Assembly (NCBI RefSeq): GCF_900110455.1
Contig: NZ_FOIS01000002.1
Location: 124,001 to 188,000, forward strand
Length of the DNA: 64,000 bases
Origin: Natrinema salifodinae
Lineage (GTDB): Archaea; Halobacteriota; Halobacteria; Halobacteriales; Natrialbaceae
Direction of reading: 5' to 3'
Made by a program: the position numbers and the translations under genes. The notes under the pieces were generated by a model that saw only the letters and a program-made list of their open reading frames with translations, was not told the origin of the DNA and did not search any database. Positions 35,343 through 43,767 of this stretch are shown in pieces; within the stretch, counting starts at the first letter, position 1, and each line of letters opens with the position of its first letter.

Positions 35343-36018
35343 GGAGCACGCCGCCCGATTCGACGAGAAGGCCACCGAGTACGACGAGTCGAAGTCCGAC
35401 GAGTACCACGCCTGTGCGAACCTCGTGGTCGAACGCGCCGCGCCCGCGGCCGACGACGTCGTGCTCGACCTCGCGACCGGCACGGGCGCAATCGCACTCG
35501 CGATCGCTCCCGACGCGGATCGCGTCGTCGGCCGCGACATCAGCGAGGGAATGCTCGAAGAAGCCGAGCGGAAGGCCGCCGACAAGGGTATCGAGAACGT
35601 CGAATTCGATCACGGTACCTTCCGTGAGCCGGAGTACGACGGGCCGGCCGACACCGAGTCGTCGGAGACGCCTCGAGCCCCCACTCGCTCCGCTCGCGTG
35701 GATATCGTCACCTCGAACTTCGCGATGCACCACCTCTCAGATCCGGAGAAGCGAGAGGCGATCGACGTCATCGCCGACCTCGAACCCCGGAAATTCGTCC
35801 TCGGGGACGTCATGTTCTTCGGCGAGCCCGATCCGGACGAGCCGTTCTACTCGCCGGAGGTCGACGATCCCGCGACCGTCGGCGCGCTCGCGGACGCCTT
35901 CACCGACGCCGGCTTCTCGTTGACAGCCGTCGAGCGCGTCCACGATCAGGTGGGCGTGCTCGTCGCGGAGCGGTGCCCGACGGCGGCCGACGTCGACGAA
36001 GCGCCGGCCGAGGAATGA
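35326..36018 (+). CDS. SAM-dependent methyltransferase, in the RNase P cluster
   Basis: 230 residues. Rossmann methyltransferase: motif I VLDLATGTGAIALAIA, motif II VVGRDISEGMLEEAERKA, motif IV-like DIVTSNFAMHHLSD. A short Arg/Pro/Thr insertion (SSETPRAPTRSAR) interrupts the loop before motif IV and is coded by a G/C-repeat sequence. Translationally coupled on both sides: it overlaps rnp3 by 17 bases and rnp2 by four. This position suggests an RNA substrate, but the target is unknown; UbiE/COQ5-like enzymes look similar. Confidence 0.87.
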   Translation: MKKSIEEHAARFDEKATEYDESKSDEYHACANLVVERAAPAADDVVLDLATGTGAIALAIAPDADRVVGRDISEGMLEEAERKAADKGIENVEFDHGTFREPEYDGPADTESSETPRAPTRSARVDIVTSNFAMHHLSDPEKREAIDVIADLEPRKFVLGDVMFFGEPDPDEPFYSPEVDDPATVGALADAFTDAGFSLTAVERVHDQVGVLVAERCPTAADVDEAPAEE

Positions 36019-36500
36019 AACACCTCCCGAAACACCTCCGGCCGCGCTGGCGGTACCTCGCTATCGAACTCGAAACGTGGCCGGACGAGCGGATCGCCAG
36101 GCGAGCGTTCCAGCGCGAGGTGTGGTACGCGGGCCAGAACCTGTTGGGCGATCCGGGCAGCGCCGACGCCGACCTGACGGTCGTACGGTTCTCGTTCGGG
36201 GAGGGAACCGGCGAAGCGATCATCCGCGTCCGCCGCGGCGAGGCCGAGCCGGCGCGGGCGGCGTTGGCCTGTATCGACGAGATCGACGGGGCTCCCGTCG
36301 GCGTTCGGGTCCGCGGTATCAGTGGCACGATCCGTGCCGCTGAAGAAAACTATTTAGGACGCCGCGGGCAAGATTCCGAAGAGAGAAACGTCGTGTTCGG
36401 GAACGAGGAGCGAGTCGCCGTCCTGCGGGACGGCGTTGGGGACGTGCGACTCGATGAGGCGTTCACGGGTGCGACAGACCTCGATTACGATTTAGCGTGA
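36015..36500 (+). CDS. rnp2: RNase P protein component 2 (Pop5 family)
   Basis: 161 residues. Partner of Rnp3 in archaeal RNase P; helps position the catalytic RNA. It shows KHLPKHLRPRWRYLAIEL at the start and the RNP-like fold segments REVWYAGQNLLGDPGSADAD and GEAIIRVRRGEAEPARAALA. The C-terminal tail after AAEENYLG is longer than in most Pop5 proteins and acidic. ATG overlaps the methyltransferase stop by four bases; psmA begins 4 bases after its stop. Confidence 0.94.
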   Translation: MKHLPKHLRPRWRYLAIELETWPDERIARRAFQREVWYAGQNLLGDPGSADADLTVVRFSFGEGTGEAIIRVRRGEAEPARAALACIDEIDGAPVGVRVRGISGTIRAAEENYLGRRGQDSEERNVVFGNEERVAVLRDGVGDVRLDEAFTGATDLDYDLA

Positions 36501-36504
36501 TACT

Positions 36505-37263
36505 ATGCAGGGACAAGCCCAACAGCAGGCGTACGACCGCGGCATCACGATCTTCTCGCCCGACGGCCGACTCTACCAGGTCGAGTACGCTCGCGAGGCA
36601 GTCAAGCGAGGGACCGCGAGTATCGGCGTTCGAACGACCGACGGCGTGGTGCTCGCCGTCGACAAGCGAGTCCCCTCGCCGCTGCTCGAGGACTCGAGCG
36701 TCGAGAAGATTCACAAGGCCGACGACCACATCGGCATCGCCAGCGCGGGCCACGTCGCTGACGCGCGCCAGCTGATCGACTTCGCGCGCCGCCAGACGCA
36801 GGTCAACCAGCTGCGCTACGGCGAGCCGATCGGCGTCGAGACGCTGACCAAGGAAGTCACCGACCACATCCAGCAGTACACGCAGGTCGGCGGCGCGCGC
36901 CCGTTCGGCGTCGCGCTGATCGTCGGCGGCATCGAGAACGGCGAGCCGCGCCTGTTCGAGACCGACCCGTCGGGGACCCCCTACGAGTGGAAGTCCCTGG
37001 CCGTCGGCGCCGACCGCGGCGAACTCCAGAACTACCTGGAGGAGAACTACGACGACGAGGCCGACTTAGACGGCGGCATCCAGCTGGCGCTGGATGCGCT
37101 CGCGTCGGTCAACGACGGGTCCTTGCTCCCCAGCGAAGTCGGCCTGGCGACTGTCGACGCCGAGACCGAGACCTTCGAACAGTTCGAGCAGGACCGGATC
37201 GCGGACCACCTCGAGGAGAACGACCTCCTCGACGAGGGCGAGGACGAGGAGACCGACGAGTAA
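36505..37263 (+). CDS. psmA: Proteasome alpha subunit
   Basis: 252 residues. Forms the outer rings of the 20S proteasome and the gate for ATPase regulators. The diagnostic N-terminus AYDRGITIFSPDGRLYQVEYA is present, with KRVPSPLL and the hydrophobic sequence of the ring interface. The C-terminal tail is strongly acidic (EENDLLDEGEDEETDE), as in haloarchaea. It follows rnp2 closely in the RNase P block, a widespread archaeal arrangement. Confidence 0.97.
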   Translation: MQGQAQQQAYDRGITIFSPDGRLYQVEYAREAVKRGTASIGVRTTDGVVLAVDKRVPSPLLEDSSVEKIHKADDHIGIASAGHVADARQLIDFARRQTQVNQLRYGEPIGVETLTKEVTDHIQQYTQVGGARPFGVALIVGGIENGEPRLFETDPSGTPYEWKSLAVGADRGELQNYLEENYDDEADLDGGIQLALDALASVNDGSLLPSEVGLATVDAETETFEQFEQDRIADHLEENDLLDEGEDEETDE

Positions 37264-37509
37264 CGACTCCCGAGTCGTCGCCGCAGTCGAATCGGATTCG
37301 AGGCGAGGATCGGTTTTCGCCTACTCCGTCCGTTTTCGCTTCCGTTGTCACTCCACCTCCAGTTTCAATTTCGTCACCGGCCGCCTGCCGTACCGGGCCG
37401 GCTAGTCCGCCGGTTCGGGACCACAGTCGATTCGTCCGGGGTCTTCTCCCTGCCGCGTTCGGGCGGTCGTCGGGAAACACTCTTTTAATTGGCGGGGGAA
37501 CCGTCTGGT
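37264..37509. other. Gap between psmA and SBDS
   Basis: 246 bases, no gene. A TATA-like cttttaattgg at about 37481-37491 precedes the SBDS ATG by about 24 bases, so SBDS probably has its own promoter. Confidence 0.4.
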
Positions 37510-38235
37510 ATGATTTCGCTCGACGAGGCGGTGACGGCGCGACTCGAGTCACACGGGGCGCGCTTCGAGGTACTCGTAGATCCGGACGCGGCACTGGCGA
37601 TCAAACGCGACGAGTTCGATGGCGACCTAGAGGACGTGATCGCGGCCGAGGACGTCTTCGAGAACGCCTCCCGGGGCGACCGACCGGCCGAGAACGACCT
37701 CGAGACGGTCTTCGACACGACGGAGCCCCTCGAAATCATCCCGGAGGTCATCAAGCAGGGAGAGATCCAGATCACGGCCGATCAGCGCCGCGAGATGCAA
37801 GAACAGAAGCGCAAGCAGCTGATCGACACCATCACGCGCAACGCGGTCAACCCGCAGATGGACAACGCGCCCCATCCCCCCGAGCGGATCGAGAACGCGC
37901 TCGAGGAGGCCGGGTTCACCGTCGATCCGATGGAACCGGTCGAGGGACAGGTCGACGACGCCTTGGACGCGCTGCGACCGATCATTCCGATCCGGTTCGA
38001 GGAAGTGACGGTGGCCGTCCAGGTGCCGGCCGAGCACGCCGGCAGCGCCCAGGCGAAGATCCGCCAGTTCGGCGACCTAGAGCGCGAGGAGTGGCAGTCG
38101 GACGGCTCCTGGATCGGCGTGCTCACGTTCCCGGCGGGGCTGCAAAACGAGTTCTACGACGTCGTCAACGAGCACACCAGCGGCCAGGCGGAGACGGAGA
38201 TCATCAAGGATAAGGACGACCTGAAGACACGCTGA
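37510..38235 (+). CDS. Ribosome maturation protein SBDS
   Basis: 241 residues. SBDS/Sdo1 proteins help release the anti-association factor from the large ribosomal subunit. The three domains are visible: the FYSH fold (VTARLESHGARFEVLVDPDA), the central helical domain (QIPADQRREMQEQKRKQLI region, residues about 95-160) and the ferredoxin-like C-terminal domain (IPIRFEEVTVAVQVPAEHAG). ATG at 37510 is the conserved start. Confidence 0.94.
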   Translation: MISLDEAVTARLESHGARFEVLVDPDAALAIKRDEFDGDLEDVIAAEDVFENASRGDRPAENDLETVFDTTEPLEIIPEVIKQGEIQITADQRREMQEQKRKQLIDTITRNAVNPQMDNAPHPPERIENALEEAGFTVDPMEPVEGQVDDALDALRPIIPIRFEEVTVAVQVPAEHAGSAQAKIRQFGDLEREEWQSDGSWIGVLTFPAGLQNEFYDVVNEHTSGQAETEIIKDKDDLKTR

Positions 38236-38253
38236 TCGCGAACGGAGGGTTTT

Positions 38254-38571
38254 CTACGCTCGCTTGAACCCGACCAGGAAGCCGCCGGTAAAGCCCGCGC
38301 CGATCGACAGCGTCGAGAGGAGCGACTCGAGCCAGTGGACGTCCGCCACGTTCTGTGCGCGGTCGCCCGTCTGCACCAGGCCGGCCGAGAGCCGGTCCCA
38401 GTCGACGATCACGATCCCTTGTGATTCGAGGTACCGAAAGAGCATTAGCTGGACGCCGACGAGGACCGCGAGTAGTTTCGCGATCTTCTTCGCGGCGAAC
38501 CCCATGACTGCCCCGATGGCCGCGCCGCCTCCGAACTCGAAGCCGAGCGCCGTCGGATCCACGTCTAACAT
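38254..38571 (-). CDS. FUN14-family membrane protein
   Basis: 105 residues with two clear hydrophobic segments, one at GGAAIGAVMGFAAKKIAKLL and one at IGAGFTGGFLVGFKRA, separated by VVDWDRLSAGLVQTGDR. This is the compact archaeal FUN14 form. The function in archaea is unknown; the eukaryotic name refers to mitochondrial proteins. Convergent with SBDS, only 18 bases apart. Confidence 0.87.
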   Translation of the reverse strand: MLDVDPTALGFEFGGGAAIGAVMGFAAKKIAKLLAVLVGVQLMLFRYLESQGIVIVDWDRLSAGLVQTGDRAQNVADVHWLESLLSTLSIGAGFTGGFLVGFKRA

Positions 38572-38941
38572 CGTTCGCTCCCATTCGAGTCAGGTCCTAT
38601 GACTGTTATGGTAGCCGCGTCGTCGGCGGACCGCGAACCGGGTGAAGCGTCGGTCCGCGACGGACGGCTGAACCGCCAAATCGCCCGCTCAGCGGCCGGA
38701 CGAGCGAATCGGAGACCGACCGGGCACGGGATTCAAGGCGGTCCGACGCGTACCGGTCGATATGAACCGCGTTCGTTCAACGGAGGTGTTCGCCCGGCAT
38801 CTCTAGCGGAACCGGGCCCACGCGGCGGCTCCCGCCACGTCGGCGTGAGCGGCGCGTGCAAGCGACGAATCGCGGGAGCAACGACGAGCGGCGCTCGAAC
38901 GAGCACGACCGACCACGCCCGGCATCCGCACAGCCATCCGC
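38572..38941. other. Intergenic region between FUN14 and hflX
   Basis: 370 bases between two divergent genes. G/C-rich, with a short A/T-poor patch before hflX. No gene, RNA or strong TATA element is evident. Confidence 0.35.
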
Positions 38942-40243
38942 ATGAAAACGATCATTGCCAAACGCGTCGATTCGGGGACGGCCGATACGAGTGAGATCCG
39001 CGACCTGGCCCGCGCGGCGGGATACACCGTCGTCGGCGAGGTCACGCAGTCGCGACGAGCCGATCCGGCCCTCCAGATCGGCGAGGGGAAAGCCGAAGAG
39101 TTAGCCGCGTTAGTCGACGAAACCGACGCCACGACGGTCATCTTCGACAACCGGCTCGGTCCCTACCAGACGTACAACCTCGGCCAGCTCCTCCCGGAGG
39201 GCGTCGAGGTCATCGACCGGTTCACGCTGATCCTCGAAATCTTCGGCCAGCGCGCCCAGACCCGGAAGGCTCAACTTCAGGTCGAGCTGGCCGAACTCCG
39301 GTACGAGCTGCCCCGCGCCGAGGCCAAGACTAGCCTGGCCAAGCGCGAGGAACACCCCGGCTTCATGGGTCTCGGCGAGTACGACGAGAGCCGCGAGCAG
39401 GACATCAAGGCCCAGATCAGCCGCATCAAAGACGAGCTCGAACAGATCGAACAGACCGAACAGCACCGCCGGGAGCGGCGTCGGGACTCCGGGTTCGATC
39501 TGGTCGCGCTGGCGGGCTACACCAACGCGGGCAAGTCGACCCTGCTGCGCCAGCTCGCGGCCGACCTGGACGTCGAGGAGAACGAGAATCTCCACCCTGA
39601 CCTGGACGCGACCGCCGAATCCCAGGACAAGCTGTTCACTACGCTGGGGACGACGACCAGGCGCGCGGATCTCGAGCCGCGGGACGTGCTGGTGACCGAC
39701 ACCGTCGGGTTCATCAGCGACCTGCCTCACTGGCTGGTCGAGTCGTTCAAGTCGACGCTGGATTCGGTCTACCGGGCGGATCTGGTCTTGCTCGTCGTCG
39801 ACGTCAGCGAGCCGGTCGACGAGATCCACGAGAAGCTCGTCACCTGTCACGACACCCTCTACGAGCGCAACGAGGCGCCGATCGTGACCGTCCTGAACAA
39901 GATCGACAAGGTCGACGACGAGGAACTGCGGGAGAAGCGGGACGCGCTCTCGGCGCTCGCGCCGAACCCGGTCACCGTCAGCGCTCGCGAGGCGACGAAC
40001 GTCGACGCCCTGCTCGACCGGATCGACCGGGAACTCCCCGATTGGGAGCGCGAGCGGCTCCTGTTGCCGATGACCGACGACACGATGAGCGTCGTCTCGT
40101 GGCTCCACGACAACGCCCACGTCGAGGACGTCACCTACGGCGACGAGGACGTCGTCGTCTCCTTCGAGGCCAGGCCGGCGGTCGTCTCCCAGGCGCGCTC
40201 GCGCGCCAGCGAGTTGCGGACGACCGCGGCGGAGTCGGCATGA
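38942..40243 (+). CDS. hflX: GTPase HflX
   Basis: 433 residues. Ribosome-associated GTPase that splits stalled ribosomes in bacteria; archaeal members bind the large subunit. The N-terminal HflX domain contains QIGEGKAEELAALV and DNRLGPYQTYNL. A coiled-coil segment (about 130-178) precedes the G domain, with G1 GYTNAGKST, G3 DTVGFISDLP and G4 NKID. The C-terminal extension (about 365-433) is short. ATG at 38942 is clear. Confidence 0.95.
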   Translation: MKTIIAKRVDSGTADTSEIRDLARAAGYTVVGEVTQSRRADPALQIGEGKAEELAALVDETDATTVIFDNRLGPYQTYNLGQLLPEGVEVIDRFTLILEIFGQRAQTRKAQLQVELAELRYELPRAEAKTSLAKREEHPGFMGLGEYDESREQDIKAQISRIKDELEQIEQTEQHRRERRRDSGFDLVALAGYTNAGKSTLLRQLAADLDVEENENLHPDLDATAESQDKLFTTLGTTTRRADLEPRDVLVTDTVGFISDLPHWLVESFKSTLDSVYRADLVLLVVDVSEPVDEIHEKLVTCHDTLYERNEAPIVTVLNKIDKVDDEELREKRDALSALAPNPVTVSAREATNVDALLDRIDRELPDWERERLLLPMTDDTMSVVSWLHDNAHVEDVTYGDEDVVVSFEARPAVVSQARSRASELRTTAAESA

Positions 40244-40391
40244 TCGCCAAGACCACTCTCGATCCCGTTCGCGACCGCGCGCCGATCGGCCCTCGCCGCG
40301 TCGTTCGCCCCTCCGGCTGCGGTCCAGGGCGAGCCGTCGATCGATTTCCCGACCCCCACATTATAAATTCCTGATTCGAGTCCAGTAGGGT

Positions 40392-41552
40392 ATGGAACGG
40401 GTTGCAATCATCGGTGCTTCGATGACCCAGTTCGGCCAACGCGAGGGGGAGTGGATCGCGGACCTCCTCGCAGAAGCCGGGGAGGAGTGTCTCGAGGACG
40501 CGGGTGTCGGCGCAGACGATGTCGACCACCTGTACGTGTCAAACATGGCCAGCGGCGAGTTCGAGGGCCAGACCGGCGTTCCCAACGCCCTGGCACACGA
40601 CCTCAACGCGATGCCGGCGTACACCCAGCGGGTCGACCAGACGAGTTCCAGCGGCGGCGCGGGGATCTACGCCGCCTGGCAGTCGGTCGCCAGCGGGGCC
40701 AGCGACATGACCCTGCTCGTCGGCGGCGAGAAGATGACCCATCGGTCGACCGGCGAGGCCACCGACGTCATCGCGTCGCTGACCCACCCCGTCGAGTACA
40801 AGACCGGCGTCACGCTGCCCTCGTTCGCCGGGTTGACCGCGCGCCACTACTTAGAGCGGTTCGACGCGCCCCGTGAGAGCCTGGCGAAGGTCGCCGTCAA
40901 GAACCACAAGAACGGCGTCGACAATCCGAACGCGCAGTTCCAGAAGGAGATCGACATGGAAACAGCTCTGGAGTCGCCGATCGTGGCCGACCCGCTGCGA
41001 TTGTACGACTTCTGTCCGATCACGGACGGTTCGGCGGCGCTCATGCTCTGTCCCGAATCGGTCGCCGAGGAGTACGCCGACGAGTACGTCGTCATCTCGG
41101 GGATCGACGGCGCGACTGACACCCACGTCGTCCACGAGCGCGAGGACCCGACCGTGATGGGCGGCGTCGTCGAGAGCGGCAAGGGTGCCTACGAAATGAG
41201 CGGCTACGGCCCCGAGGACATCGACGTGGCCGAACTCCACGACATGTTCACGATCCTCGAGTTCCTCCAGATGGAGGGACTCGGATTCGCCGAACAGGGC
41301 GAGGCCTGGCAGCTCGTCGAAGAGGGGTACACCGAGCGAGACACGGGCGAACTGCCGATCAACACCTCCGGCGGGCTCAAGTCCAAAGGCCACCCGCTCG
41401 GAGCCAGCGGCGTCGCCCAGGGCGTCGAGATCTACGAACAGCTCGTCGGCGAGGCTGGCCCGCGCCAGGTCGACGCGGACGTGGGCCTGTGCTGTAACGT
41501 CGGCGGCTTCGGCAACTGCGTCATCACCACTATCATGGAGGCTGCACAATGA
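40392..41552 (+). CDS. Haloarchaeal-type beta-ketothiolase, catalytic alpha subunit
   Basis: 386 residues, thiolase fold (SCP2-like subgroup). The nucleophile Cys of ordinary thiolases is replaced by Ser85 in VDQTSSSGGAG. His283 (VAELHDMF) and His334 (SKGHPLGASG) complete a Ser-His-His set. This matches the beta-ketothiolases described from Haloferax mediterranei PHBV synthesis, in which a Ser-type alpha subunit pairs with an OB-fold beta subunit. Such a partner follows at once, overlapping by four bases. The reaction is probably condensation or cleavage of acyl-CoA; acetoacetyl- versus 3-oxovaleryl-CoA preference cannot be told. Confidence 0.85.
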   Translation: MERVAIIGASMTQFGQREGEWIADLLAEAGEECLEDAGVGADDVDHLYVSNMASGEFEGQTGVPNALAHDLNAMPAYTQRVDQTSSSGGAGIYAAWQSVASGASDMTLLVGGEKMTHRSTGEATDVIASLTHPVEYKTGVTLPSFAGLTARHYLERFDAPRESLAKVAVKNHKNGVDNPNAQFQKEIDMETALESPIVADPLRLYDFCPITDGSAALMLCPESVAEEYADEYVVISGIDGATDTHVVHEREDPTVMGGVVESGKGAYEMSGYGPEDIDVAELHDMFTILEFLQMEGLGFAEQGEAWQLVEEGYTERDTGELPINTSGGLKSKGHPLGASGVAQGVEIYEQLVGEAGPRQVDADVGLCCNVGGFGNCVITTIMEAAQ

Positions 41553-41914
41553 CGATGGAAGCGATCCGCTACGAGGACGGTTCGATCAGCTACCCCGGCC
41601 ACCCGCGCGGCCCCGGCGGTGCGAAGCCGGAGGAAACGATCGATCTCAGCGAGTACACCGCCGAGGTCGTCACCTGGACGACCAGTACCGCCACGCCGCC
41701 TGGCGTCCGCGAACCGAACCACCTGGCGATCGTCGAGTTCGACGTGGACGGCGAGTCGGTCCGTGCGATCGGCCAGCTGACCACCGGCGATGTCGAGACC
41801 GGCGACGAGGTTCGCCCGGTTTACGTCGAGGAACTCCGCGAGCCAGGCGCGGGCATCCGCGAGCCCGAGAGCCAGGACTGGGACGGCTACCGGTTCGAGC
41901 CGGTGGACGCGTAA
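41549..41914 (+). CDS. OB-fold (DUF35) beta subunit of the beta-ketothiolase
   Basis: 121 residues. Single OB-fold domain of the DUF35 type: LAIVEFDVDGESVRAIGQLT, GDVETGDEVRPVYVEE. Unlike many DUF35 proteins it has no zinc-ribbon Cys at the N-terminus. ATG overlaps the thiolase stop (ATGA), giving coupled translation and equal amounts of both subunits. Established: DUF35 proteins bridge thiolase and HMG-CoA synthase in archaea; a haloarchaeal beta subunit is needed for ketothiolase activity. Confidence 0.85.
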   Translation: MTMEAIRYEDGSISYPGHPRGPGGAKPEETIDLSEYTAEVVTWTTSTATPPGVREPNHLAIVEFDVDGESVRAIGQLTTGDVETGDEVRPVYVEELREPGAGIREPESQDWDGYRFEPVDA

Positions 41915-41977
41915 GCGCGGCCGGGTTCCGTCTTTTCCGGTACGCGGATCGTTCGCAGCGACGAGTCGGCCGCCGAG

Positions 41978-42790
41978 TTATCGAGGACCGGATCCCGTAC
42001 CGCCTGTTTCGGACCCAGTGGAACCCGGTTCGTCATCGCCGTCACCGCCATCATTGCTGTCGTCGTCATCGTCGCCGGTCCGCTCGCTCGAGTCGCCGGG
42101 TTCGTCTTCCGCGGTGTCTTCGTCGGGGCCGTACCGGTCCCGGAGCGTCTCGAGTTCGGCGTCGACGTCGACGGACGGGTCGGGGTCGGTATCGTCGTCG
42201 GCGCCGGTGGCCGCGTCCGTATCGGAATCGGGCGGTGCTCCGTCTTCGATGTCGATCTCGACGGGGTCGTCTCCGGCGGCCGCCGATCGGTCCGTCGCCG
42301 TCGATCGAGTCCCGGTCTCGCGGTCGGTGGCGTCCCGGAGGCGCCGATCCACATCGTCTCGGAGCTCACGCGCCTCCGAGAGGAGGTCGCGGGCGCGGTC
42401 GTCGGCCGGCAATCCGCCCTCCGTGGCGGCCCGCTGGAGTTCCGAGAGCACCGTCTCGAGCTGTGCGAGCGTCGTCTCTCGGAGTTCGCTCGCACGCTCG
42501 CCGGTCGCGTCGGCGGCCGCCGTCGTCCGCTCGCGGGCCTCCCGTTCGGTCCGGGCGATCCGGAGCGCCCGCTGGAAGGCTTCGAGCGCGCGGACGCTGG
42601 TCTCGAGGACGGCCAGGACGGCGGGGAGCGCGACCTCGTCGGTAAAGCGCAGCAGCTCCCGCGGCGTCGGCGGTCGCAGCGGCGGCCGGCGGCGCGTCTC
42701 CTGTCCGTCGAGTTCCCGTCGTAACTCGTCGATTGTCCGCGCCAGGTCACGGACGGCGTCGGCGAGTTCGTCGTCGCGGTCGTCGGCCAT
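41978..42790 (-). CDS. Acidic coiled-coil protein, haloarchaeal, uncharacterised
   Basis: 270 residues. Residues 1-150 are predicted helical with heptad-like spacing (DDELADAVRDLARTIDELRR, then ATGERASELRETTLAQLETV). Residues 160-270 form an extremely acidic, Gly/Thr/Ser-rich tail. A Pro-rich turn (RRRPPLRPPTPRELLRF) separates the first two helices. No signal peptide. It could be a scaffold or chromosome-associated factor, but no function can be assigned. Confidence 0.68.
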   Translation of the reverse strand: MADDRDDELADAVRDLARTIDELRRELDGQETRRRPPLRPPTPRELLRFTDEVALPAVLAVLETSVRALEAFQRALRIARTEREARERTTAAADATGERASELRETTLAQLETVLSELQRAATEGGLPADDRARDLLSEARELRDDVDRRLRDATDRETGTRSTATDRSAAAGDDPVEIDIEDGAPPDSDTDAATGADDDTDPDPSVDVDAELETLRDRYGPDEDTAEDEPGDSSERTGDDDDDSNDGGDGDDEPGSTGSETGGTGSGPR

Positions 42791-42941
42791 ACGCGACCTA
42801 CGGCCGCCCCGCTGAAAAAGCCGGCCGGTGTGCCGACCGTGGGTTTTCGGTCTGTTTCCCCGTCCGCGGTTCGTGGTCCGTGGTTCGACGCGTAAGATAG
42901 CCACAATTCTTATTGCCGACTCGGGAGTCCCATGGAACGGC

Positions 42942-43631
42942 ATGGAAGACGAGGGAGGGCGATCCGCACCGGTGCGTGCGTCGGTCACGCGGGCGTTGGG
43001 CACGCTCAAGCGGGAGGGATGTAACGTGTTGCTCGTCGGGTCGGAGGCGACGAGCGCACACGAAACGGTCTGTCGGCAGTTCCTGGGCGCATCGGCAGCT
43101 GAGGCGCCGTTTCGACTGTTCGTCAGGGCAGTAGGGCAACGCGAGACCGACCAGGCTTCCTGCGGACCGGTTGACGAAAGCGAGACCGATCGCGTCCAAA
43201 CGATCGAGTGCGCGAGCGCGACGCTCGATCCGACTACGGCGTCAGCGATCGGCGCGCTCGGGATCGAGATCGTCGAGGCGATCGATGCGTTCGCCGATTC
43301 GGCCGCCGGCGGCAACAGCGACGGCGGTCTCGAGCCCGCGTCGCTTCGCGTCTGCGTCGACTCGCTAGGGCCGCTTCTCGAGGCGTACGACGCCGAGGCG
43401 GTGTTCCGGCTGCTCCACGTGACGACGACGCGGGTCGACCAGGCCGACGGCATCGGCCACTATCACCTGCCGATCGCACCCGACCACGACGCCGTCTCCC
43501 TGCTGGAACCGTTGTTCGATGCAGTCGTCACGGTGCGAACCCGAGACGGCGCCGACGAACAGCGGTGGTCCCTTCAGGAGGCGGACGCACCCACCGACTG
43601 GCTGGCGGTCTCGGCCGGGCAGCGCTCGTAG
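42942..43631 (+). CDS. Haloarchaeal protein resembling a degenerate RecA/KaiC-type fold
   Basis: 229 residues. Alternating strands and helices: GCNVLLVGSEAT (P-loop-like position but no Walker A GxxxxGKT), SAHETVCRQFLG, then LRVCVDSLGPLLEAY and VFRLLHVTTTRVDQADGIGH. The pattern resembles KaiC/RadA-like haloarchaeal proteins that have lost ATP binding; I recall such families as DUF7504 without certainty. Possibly a signalling or regulatory protein. A TATA-like ttcttattg at about 42906 supports the ATG at 42942. Confidence 0.65.
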   Translation: MEDEGGRSAPVRASVTRALGTLKREGCNVLLVGSEATSAHETVCRQFLGASAAEAPFRLFVRAVGQRETDQASCGPVDESETDRVQTIECASATLDPTTASAIGALGIEIVEAIDAFADSAAGGNSDGGLEPASLRVCVDSLGPLLEAYDAEAVFRLLHVTTTRVDQADGIGHYHLPIAPDHDAVSLLEPLFDAVVTVRTRDGADEQRWSLQEADAPTDWLAVSAGQRS

Positions 43632-43767
43632 TCACCGGACGATATCGACGCCTGTCCGACAGGGGTCGGATACAATCTAGACGATTCGAGGCCGGGAACG
43701 CGGTCGCCACGGCCGCTCTGCGCGGTCGATCCAAGCGCTTTTACCCGCTCCGTGCCCCTGATCGGGT

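Noticed and set aside
38599-38994. Open frame before hflX
   Set aside because: Overlaps the hflX start, with Arg/Gly-rich composition and no sign of coding constraint.
40242-40374. Short frame overlapping the end of hflX (ATGA)
   Set aside because: Composition is not protein-like and no motif is seen; probably chance.
40392-41552. Thiolase inactive because the catalytic Cys is missing
   Set aside because: The Ser-His-His set and the coupled OB-fold subunit match an active haloarchaeal type.
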